Assembly: GCA_010279815.1 (NCBI GenBank)
Contig: QEOQ01000435.1
Location: 1 to 64,000, forward strand
Origin: Brachionus plicatilis
Lineage: Eukaryota; Rotifera; Eurotatoria; Ploima; Brachionidae
DNA: 64,000 bases
Direction of reading: 5' to 3'
This document shows, in pieces, positions 57,912 through 64,000 of this stretch. Below the pieces are notes generated by a model, which did not search any database, was not told the DNA's origin, and saw nothing but the letters and a program-made list of their open reading frames with translations. Made by a program: the position numbers and the translations under genes. Numbering within the stretch: position 1 is the first letter of the stretch; every line of letters starts with the position of its first letter.

Positions 57912-58166
57912 ATATACATGATGATATTGATCGTAAAAAAAGTATCATTTTTTTTTTTTGAAACAATGTGAAACAACAAATTGCATATTAAATTTGAATC
58001 GTTATACTTGTTGTTAATTTTAACAAATAATGAATTGGTTAGGTCTTGGTAGATGAGGATTTTAAAATTAGAAATCATGATTTAATGTTAATAGTAACAT
58101 ATGATGAGTGCTTAAAAATATATTCATATAGTTCCAAATTTAAAACCCAAATTAAATTGGTATAAA
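57912..58166 (+). pseudogene. Degraded copy of the 3' part of the 52448 gene
   Basis: Aligns by eye with 52910-53230: AAAAAAAGTATC, GAAACAATGTGAAA, ATTAAATTTG, TTTAATGTTAATAG, AACATATGATG and the ending CATATAGTTCCAAATTTA are shared, but a longer T run, deletions and stops destroy the frame. It proves an earlier duplication of the propeller gene. Confidence 0.8.
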
Positions 58167-58213
58167 AAGTAAAAAAAAAGAAGAAATCAAAACCAACTAC
58201 ATTACAATATAAC

Positions 58214-58588
58214 ATGTTTATTGATCATTTAAATCCAAATCAAGAAATGTCCACACGGGACATTAAATTTTTGACGACACTAGCATCAAATCATAATTTA
58301 TTTGGTTTATTGTCATATTTGGAAAAAAATTTAACAAACTTCAAACAAGTCAATTTTGTTATAAACATTTGTTTAATAATAAAAACAAGTTTTTCGTTTC
58401 TTGAAAAAGTTGTAGATTATTGTTTGTCATTTGCAAAATGTAAATTATCTTCACGTTTATGCATCGAATTATATCAAAGATTTTCAAATTATATTGATCA
58501 ATGTTGTGATAATATAAATGATAAAAAATGTGAAAATTTAAAAAAAATAAAAATTAAATTAAAAGAATTGATCGATACTATTAAATAA
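58214..58588 (+). CDS. Helical protein, 124 aa, possibly the N-terminus of the next gene
   Basis: ATG at 58214; a TATA-like TATAAAAA lies at 58161. The helical pattern (FLTTLASNHNLFGLLSYLEKN onward, LCIELYQRF) recalls the N-terminal helical segments of the 25914 and 28298 proteins. The frame ends at TAA 58586 but is open again in the same frame through the next gene, with no methionine until 58679, so the two may be one interrupted gene. Function unknown. Confidence 0.55.
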   Translation: MFIDHLNPNQEMSTRDIKFLTTLASNHNLFGLLSYLEKNLTNFKQVNFVINICLIIKTSFSFLEKVVDYCLSFAKCKLSSRLCIELYQRFSNYIDQCCDNINDKKCENLKKIKIKLKELIDTIK

Positions 58589-58678
58589 TTTCATTTAACA
58601 GATACAAGAGACATTGAATATGTTGAATCAATAACAGGTAAGCCAGTTGTATTGAACAAAACCAAATTTTCCAAATAC

Positions 58679-60571
58679 ATGCCAAGAAACAAACATTTTT
58701 TCAACATTCTACTAACTAAATTTGATGTGTTTGATGAATATTTTACAATCGATTATTTAGATTTTTATAATTATATAAACTCAAATTATAATGTAGACAT
58801 ATGGTTACAAAATATGGTGTTTCAAAAGCCAAATTTACAATATTTAATATTCAAATCAAATGATTTGAGAACACTTGACACACGAATGATTAATGACATG
58901 AGTAAATGGGATGATTTATATATCATTAACATTATGTTATATATTCGAATAAATGTACCATGGTTATTGAATGAATATTCAAAAATATTCTTTTTATCAA
59001 AAAATATGCATTTTTTACAATTTGCATTGTGTGATCTAGAAAGTTTTATTAGTAAACAATCTTATTTTTTTGTTGATGAAAACTTTATAGATTATTTGTG
59101 GAAAAATCATAAAAAAATTGATATAAAAACTTCAAATGTAATTGTAGACATTTATACGAATTTGGCCGTAAAACAAATAAAATATCAACATACATTTGAA
59201 TGTTGGATCATGTTTTTTATTGATAGTTTTCAAGCAAATAATTTTGATAGTAACCAAATCAAAAAAATATCCGAAACATGTGTATTTTTCCCGTTGGATT
59301 GGTTAATAAAATTGTATTGGGATTTAAATTATTCAAATATTTTTCATGCTATATTTTTAATTAATTCATATTACTCATGTATGTGCAATTGCTATTTACA
59401 ATTTCCATTATTTTGTTCAATAATTAACGCAGTTGAATTGTATGATATAGATTACAATTATGAATTTAAATCAAAAAAACTAATCCTATCTACAACAAAC
59501 ATGTACTATTTAGAACAAATGTTTTTGTCATATCTAAAATGTAAAATTGTCAAAGTGGATTTGTTTTTAAATGATGAAAGTGTATGGCGAATATTTGATT
59601 TGAAATTTGAAAAGTTTGTTGAAAAGAGTTTTATTGTAGTTGAACTTGATGAGACTTACAATGATGTTGATGGAACAATAATGTATCATAAAGATTCAGA
59701 ATACATTTTGTTATTGGACAATAATTATTTTATTGTGATAAACGGAAAAAAAATAATACCATTAACATTTGATATTAAATTGTTAATACTGCCAAATTTG
59801 GACACATTTAACAAGAATATTTTGTTTTTGATAAAAAAATTCAAATTTAATGATTTTATATTTGATTGGTTTAATAAGACTCAAACAACAAGTGAGTTTT
59901 TCAAAAAATATGCAACTCAACTTATCACTTCAACAGATTTTATACCTATAAAAAAAAAATTATTTTTTTTTAAAATAAAAATAAAAAACATTATGTTTAA
60001 ACGTTATTCTCTAATTGTTGATAGTGAAGGATTTTTTTTTAAAAAACCATATAAACATGTAGTTGCAACACAAATTTCTGTAGTAAAATTAGATTTGATT
60101 GAAAAAAGAATATGTTCAATGTATTGTTTTTATCCAAAATACAATTTGGAAAAAAAACTTCAATTTGAAGAAAATAGACAAGTTTACAATGAGGTAATGT
60201 CTAAAATGCCCTATATTTTAAACGGTAAAAGGACAAGCAAATTTGAGTTTGTTTTAAGATTTTTCCGTAAAGAGTACAACGAATGTACATTTTGGTCAAA
60301 AGGTGTTTTATTTGAATGTATGTTGTTTAAAAGTGAATTTTTATTTTATGATTTGATACACAATTGGAATCCAGTACCAAAATTTGATTTAATATCCAAC
60401 AAACAGATTATAATTGAAAAAATACTCTCGATTTCAAATTATTCATTAGACATTGTTTTAAATTATTTAAAATGGTCAGGATGTAATTTTCAAAATTTTT
60501 GTATCGAAAATTACCATCATCCACTACTTGAATGTATTGTGTTTTCATATTTTGTTTTTTTTAATGAATAA
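58679..60571 (+). CDS. Large unknown protein, 630 aa
   Basis: First in-frame ATG is 58679 (MPRNKHFFN); the frame is open from 58589. The protein is rich in Phe, Tyr, Lys and Asn, mostly helical in the first half with Cys-rich NSYYSCMCNCYLQFPLF near residue 235, and beta-rich in the second half (SEYILLLDNNYFIVINGKK). No family recognised. It may share the domain plan (helical N-terminus, beta C-terminus) of the 25914/28298 paralogues. Confidence 0.65.
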   Translation: MPRNKHFFNILLTKFDVFDEYFTIDYLDFYNYINSNYNVDIWLQNMVFQKPNLQYLIFKSNDLRTLDTRMINDMSKWDDLYIINIMLYIRINVPWLLNEYSKIFFLSKNMHFLQFALCDLESFISKQSYFFVDENFIDYLWKNHKKIDIKTSNVIVDIYTNLAVKQIKYQHTFECWIMFFIDSFQANNFDSNQIKKISETCVFFPLDWLIKLYWDLNYSNIFHAIFLINSYYSCMCNCYLQFPLFCSIINAVELYDIDYNYEFKSKKLILSTTNMYYLEQMFLSYLKCKIVKVDLFLNDESVWRIFDLKFEKFVEKSFIVVELDETYNDVDGTIMYHKDSEYILLLDNNYFIVINGKKIIPLTFDIKLLILPNLDTFNKNILFLIKKFKFNDFIFDWFNKTQTTSEFFKKYATQLITSTDFIPIKKKLFFFKIKIKNIMFKRYSLIVDSEGFFFKKPYKHVVATQISVVKLDLIEKRICSMYCFYPKYNLEKKLQFEENRQVYNEVMSKMPYILNGKRTSKFEFVLRFFRKEYNECTFWSKGVLFECMLFKSEFLFYDLIHNWNPVPKFDLISNKQIIIEKILSISNYSLDIVLNYLKWSGCNFQNFCIENYHHPLLECIVFSYFVFFNE

Positions 60572-60619
60572 AATTATACTATATAAATGAATCATATATT
60601 TTGTTAAAAAAAAAAAGTC

Positions 60620-61048
60620 ATGTTTGAACAAATTACTCTTTATGGTTTTTTTTCAAAAAAATATCTGTCCAAAGATAGTATTCCTTTTGGTATTAACAAA
60701 TACAATTTATTAAAAGATTGTAAAAAGCAATTTTTTTATGGATTTCAATTGGAAATGGCAGAAACAGAAAATGAAATGTTAAAAAAGAGTATTGTCGATA
60801 ATTTTACACTCTGTACCTCATCTTTATCAATTCCAACAATTGTAAAATTAAAAAAAAAATTAATTTATGCAATCCAAACAAAACAACAAACTAAAGCATA
60901 CAAACTAAATTGTATTCAATCGATAAATGATAATGAGTATTATTATGGAATAGAATTGAATACCTACGATGACTTTTCAAATATTTTGTTAGATTTAACA
61001 ATTACTTATCCAAATATAAATTTTTATATTATAGATACATTTTATTAA
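60620..61048 (+). CDS. Unknown protein, 142 aa
   Basis: ATG at 60620 after an 11-base A run; a TATAAATG element is at 60592-60599. Mixed alpha/beta composition (QITLYGFFSKKYLSKD, EYYYGIELNTYDDFSNILLDL) with no membrane segment and no recognised motif. Converges with the metalloprotease gene four bases away. Confidence 0.6.
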   Translation: MFEQITLYGFFSKKYLSKDSIPFGINKYNLLKDCKKQFFYGFQLEMAETENEMLKKSIVDNFTLCTSSLSIPTIVKLKKKLIYAIQTKQQTKAYKLNCIQSINDNEYYYGIELNTYDDFSNILLDLTITYPNINFYIIDTFY

Positions 61049-61052
61049 TAAA

Positions 61053-63134
61053 TTAATTTTTTAAATAATAATCCAAAAAATTATTCATCAAAGTTTTGTT
61101 TTCAAATACTTTAACAATAGTATCATTTTTATTGAAACAGTTTATTTTATCACTTTCAGCGTCATAATAAGCTCTTGTAATAAACAAATCAAATAGATTT
61201 GGTGTTGTCTTTTTCAAGTATTGAAACCATCCACCATACAAATGATAATAAGTTAATACATCATGATCAAGACTTGTAAACCAATCACAAGAATAATTTG
61301 ATCTTTTCCATTGATATATATATTCAATTATAATATCTGAAGTACAAAAATCACCAAAATTTTCATAACCACCATAATTGCACTGTATATACATGGCTAT
61401 ACCTTCACATGCCCAATTTGGCTGTCCAACATCATCAAATATACCTTGTCCAATGGTTGGTATTTTTGTATACTGTGTCAATACATGTGTAAATTCATGA
61501 TGAAAATTTCCAAGTTGTATTGAATTTATAAAACTAACAGCGTTCAATTTACTTTTAAATTCATCTGTTCGAGTATTAAGATAATATTTTGAATAAAATA
61601 TACCCGACGGAGCTCTTATAGAAGAAACAGATTGAGCCATTTTATATTTTCTTGCATCAAGAGTTTCATTAAACGCATAAATATCAACAGAAGACAGGTT
61701 TTGAAACCATGTTACATTTTCCATCGTGTAATATTTACCAAATTCATGTTCATGAAATATACTACACATTTTATTAGTTTCATTACGATAATATTCCATT
61801 TCATAAAAATTCGAATTTGAATCAATGTATAAATTAATGTCAAGATTTGGATAAATTTTTCTACACACTTCAAATGTATTCAACATGTATGTATTTTCTC
61901 TTATCCATTTTTCACGTGTGTTATTTGGATTAGAAAATTGTGCAAATTCAGCAATTTGTTTAGGTGTAATTAAATTTCTTTTTTTTTGAACATTAATATT
62001 ATTATTAATCAATGCATCATAAACCAACAATGTTTCATTTAATTTCAATTCAACATCTGTAACCTTAAAATTTGGATCTACAAATTTTCTAATATATTGG
62101 GCTTCTTTAGAAATAATATTTGAAGAATACAATTCTGCCAAATCAAGTTGTTTTAATCGTTTTACATAACCTGTTCCAAATTTATGTATATTATGATGTA
62201 AAAGCATAGTTACAATGTTAACAGGAATCACATTTAGTTGAAACAAGTCTTTATCACCATTTAATCGGGAAATATTCAATGTTTCAATCAACAAATCATA
62301 TAGACCATTTTTTTGTAAAATATATTTAGGCAACCAAAAATTATCATAATGACACTTGAGACCAAGTCTAAAATTTAGTATATTATTAATTACCAACCAA
62401 ATTGTTTCACGTGTTCCTTTATTTGACAATCTTGATATCAATTTTGGATACAAATAATTTTGAATTTTGCTGTAAATATAGTCATCACACGTGTAAAATA
62501 GAGTATGAAGTGTATTATACAACAAATCACGATTTATTAATGGTACAACCATGTGTCTGTTTTTTATAAATTTGTTTATTTCACTTGAATTATAAACCAA
62601 TTCAGACCATTCATGTTTTACATATGAAACAAGGGTGCCACAATTTTTCTTATTTCTCAAATCTTCAAGTGGAACAAGATAATCGTCCTTTGAATTAAAA
62701 TAGTGTTCATAATGTTTACTGTCAGAATAGATACATCTAAAAAAAAAATGTTGTCTTGTTGATATGTGTGTTAAATAATTTAGATTTTTTTTCAACAATT
62801 CATCTACAATATCAATATAATAATCTGCATCCTTTTTTTTTATGTTTGGATTTGTAAATTTTTGATCATAAAAATTTTGTATAGTATAGTTATTGGCAGG
62901 TTGTTTAAATAATATGTTTGACCAATTCTCAATATTTTTATCCAAATCATAATTTACCAAATTGAATATATTGTTTGAACTTTTGAGATTATATAACAAT
63001 TCCAACTGTTCAAAAGTTAAATCTGATTGTTTATCAATTAAGTTACCATCATATGAATAATCATAACTAAAATCTGTAGCAATAGATAGCAAGTTTGATT
63101 GTAAATAAACTAGTAATATAAAGTAAAAATTCAT
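61053..63134 (-). CDS. Secreted collagenase-like (M9) zinc metalloprotease, 693 aa
   Basis: Signal peptide at residues 1-18 (FYFILLVYLQSNLLSIA). The zinc site HHEFTHVLTQYTK near residues 545-557 with third ligand in WACEGIAMYIQ near 575 follows the gluzincin HExxH...E plan of microbial collagenases, and the surrounding GxGIFDDVGQPNWACEGIA resembles the M9 catalytic domain. The N-terminal 400 residues resemble the helical activator part only loosely. Such an enzyme could cut extracellular matrix and help spread through tissue (inference). TATAAATA at 63175-63182 precedes it. Confidence 0.75.
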   Translation of the reverse strand: MNFYFILLVYLQSNLLSIATDFSYDYSYDGNLIDKQSDLTFEQLELLYNLKSSNNIFNLVNYDLDKNIENWSNILFKQPANNYTIQNFYDQKFTNPNIKKKDADYYIDIVDELLKKNLNYLTHISTRQHFFFRCIYSDSKHYEHYFNSKDDYLVPLEDLRNKKNCGTLVSYVKHEWSELVYNSSEINKFIKNRHMVVPLINRDLLYNTLHTLFYTCDDYIYSKIQNYLYPKLISRLSNKGTRETIWLVINNILNFRLGLKCHYDNFWLPKYILQKNGLYDLLIETLNISRLNGDKDLFQLNVIPVNIVTMLLHHNIHKFGTGYVKRLKQLDLAELYSSNIISKEAQYIRKFVDPNFKVTDVELKLNETLLVYDALINNNINVQKKRNLITPKQIAEFAQFSNPNNTREKWIRENTYMLNTFEVCRKIYPNLDINLYIDSNSNFYEMEYYRNETNKMCSIFHEHEFGKYYTMENVTWFQNLSSVDIYAFNETLDARKYKMAQSVSSIRAPSGIFYSKYYLNTRTDEFKSKLNAVSFINSIQLGNFHHEFTHVLTQYTKIPTIGQGIFDDVGQPNWACEGIAMYIQCNYGGYENFGDFCTSDIIIEYIYQWKRSNYSCDWFTSLDHDVLTYYHLYGGWFQYLKKTTPNLFDLFITRAYYDAESDKINCFNKNDTIVKVFENKTLMNNFLDYYLKN

Positions 63135-63174
63135 TATTTTTTTTTTTAAATTTAAAATATAAAAAAACCTTTAA

Positions 63175-63182
63175 TATTTATA
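63175..63182 (-). promoter_or_regulatory. TATA-like box of the metalloprotease gene
   Basis: TATAAATA on the minus strand, 40 bases upstream of the ATG at 63134 and only 12 bases from the divergent ATG at 63195. Confidence 0.5.
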
Positions 63183-63194
63183 GTGTAATGTACC

Positions 63195-63617
63195 ATGAGT
63201 AGATCAAATAATTGTGTGAATAGTTATCAAATAAAATATATGATTGATATAACAGGTATTAATAACATTAGAAATGTTAATATATTCAAAGCCTTTGTAA
63301 CATCATTATTAGTACCAATACAAACTGGTCCCAATTTTAAAATAATTTCATTTACAGACATATCTGTTGATTTAACAAACAGAATACTTTATGTAATTGT
63401 TAATATAATAGGTAATGAAAAAAGTTTTACAGCTCTAATATATTCAGATCGCTACACAAATAACATATTGCAAAATATGTTTGATGAATATACACCTAAT
63501 ATAATAAGACCGATATCATGCAAGTATTGTGTTGATACTTTTATTAATCATTTGTTGTTTAAAAAACCAAATTATTGGTATGAAAAATATTTGGGAATCA
63601 AAACAAAAAAAAAGTAA
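63195..63617 (+). CDS. Unknown protein, 140 aa
   Basis: ATG at 63195 (MSRSNNCVNS). A beta-rich pattern (YQIKYMIDITGINNI, TGPNFKIISFTDISVD, RILYVIVNIIG) is followed by DTFINHLLFKKPNYW. No family recognised; the terminal Lys run is encoded by an A tract. Confidence 0.6.
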   Translation: MSRSNNCVNSYQIKYMIDITGINNIRNVNIFKAFVTSLLVPIQTGPNFKIISFTDISVDLTNRILYVIVNIIGNEKSFTALIYSDRYTNNILQNMFDEYTPNIIRPISCKYCVDTFINHLLFKKPNYWYEKYLGIKTKKK

Positions 63618-63696
63618 TAAAAAGAGTCAATTTATGTTATTTAAAGTGTGTGTATAATATTTTTTGGAATTTTTAAAAAAATTTTATTTTTCCAAT

Positions 63697-64000
63697 ATGA
63701 AACCAAATGAAGAACAATCATTTAAGGATTTGAATAATAAATTGAAAACGTTTAAAAAAAAACACACAATTACACACCGTCTAATGAACATATTAACAAC
63801 CCTTGACAATGAATTTATTCAATGGCGTTATAATGGTCAAATAATTTACATTTCAGGATTATATCCGGGATTATATTCGAAATTTTGTCCTGCAATGGTA
63901 AGAGTTGGTTTTAGTACAATTCTTGTACCTGGTGGTAAAATATTTGTTCATTACAAATTCAAAAAAAATATGTCCTATCAGAAAATGAATGAAATATTCG
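63697..64000 (+). CDS. Partial unknown protein, cut by the window end
   Basis: ATG at 63697 (MKPNEEQSF) opens a frame that remains open to the last base, giving at least 101 residues. A Lys-rich N-terminus (LKTFKKKHTITHRLMN) is followed by FIQWRYNGQIIYISGLYPG and FSTILVPGGKIFVHYKF, with a glycine-rich beta pattern. No family recognised from this part. Confidence 0.5.
   Translation, partial: MKPNEEQSFKDLNNKLKTFKKKHTITHRLMNILTTLDNEFIQWRYNGQIIYISGLYPGLYSKFCPAMVRVGFSTILVPGGKIFVHYKFKKNMSYQKMNEIF

Noticed and set aside
1..64000. Ordinary host chromosome with a viral insertion
   Set aside because: Animal-like genes are interleaved with viral genes at a spacing of a few to 40 bases; no long host-like intergenic or large-intron regions are seen. 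Endogenisation of the whole genome is still possible.
1..64000. tRNA, rRNA or other structured RNA genes
   Set aside because: No cloverleaf-like GC-rich segments or rRNA motifs were noticed on reading; a covariance-model scan would be needed to exclude them.

Overview
The window looks like part of the genome of a large, AT-rich double-stranded DNA virus with a nucleocytoplasmic (NCLDV-like) core gene set and an animal host. The viral core is a double-jelly-roll major capsid protein (7315-9543), a second capsid-like protein (35340-37232), a D5-type primase-helicase (16659-20240), a poxvirus-type RuvC resolvase (15917-16603), an adenain/Ulp1-like protease (20242-21306), a Pif1-like helicase, an ATP-dependent DNA ligase, a TBP-like protein and a dNTP-supply set (thymidine kinase fused to ribonucleotide reductase small subunit, large subunit, glutaredoxin). 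The animal link comes from captured genes: barrier-to-autointegration factor (BAF), fatty acyl-CoA reductase (FAR) and plasmanylethanolamine desaturase (PEDS1/TMEM189). All three still carry short GT-AG introns, six in total. DNA polymerase, RNA polymerase and a confident packaging ATPase are not seen here, so this is a fragment of something larger. Family-level placement is not possible by eye.

Layout. 1-0.8 kb and 24.4-24.8 kb: two near-identical hr-like blocks of 51-bp repeats in the same orientation. 1.3-24.3 kb: BAF, two minus-strand genes, a giant putative structural protein, capsid protein, metacaspase, small membrane proteins, Pif1 helicase, then a minus-strand cluster (lysine-rich protein, interrupted gene, TBP-like, RuvC, D5), protease, FAR, PEDS1 and a small secreted protein. 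25-33.7 kb: beta-propeller and paralogous proteins of unknown role, DNA ligase, a phage-tail-collar protein, the first WD40 protein and a P-loop protein. 34-39.3 kb: RING protein, second capsid-like protein and the TK-RNR2 fusion, broken by a 321-base assembly gap with an artificial 304-base duplication. 39.4-49 kb: a secreted Cys-rich/mucin-like protein with two broken downstream frames, unknown proteins, an ISXO2/Merlin-type transposase, a zinc-finger/propeller protein and glutaredoxin. 49-64 kb: RNR large subunit, a cluster of three WD40 paralogues inside a degraded array of propeller genes, large unknown proteins and a secreted collagenase-like metalloprotease.

How the genes may work together. 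TK, both RNR subunits and glutaredoxin would raise dNTP pools; D5, Pif1, RuvC and ligase replicate and resolve DNA; protease and capsid proteins build particles. FAR and PEDS1 sit side by side and catalyse two defining steps of ether-lipid/plasmalogen synthesis, fatty-alcohol supply and vinyl-ether formation. To my knowledge no such viral module is widely described, and I consider it the most interesting signal here. BAF and metacaspase could act on host DNA sensing or cell death.

Several genes carry a single lesion (in-frame stops at 14816, 38671, 41442, 58586; frame changes near 4200, 23515, 42143 and 49180) while many long genes are intact. Homopolymer sequencing error, recent endogenisation or real recoding are all possible. 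The compact packing of captured and viral genes (gaps of a few to about 40 bases) argues against ordinary host chromosomal sequence.
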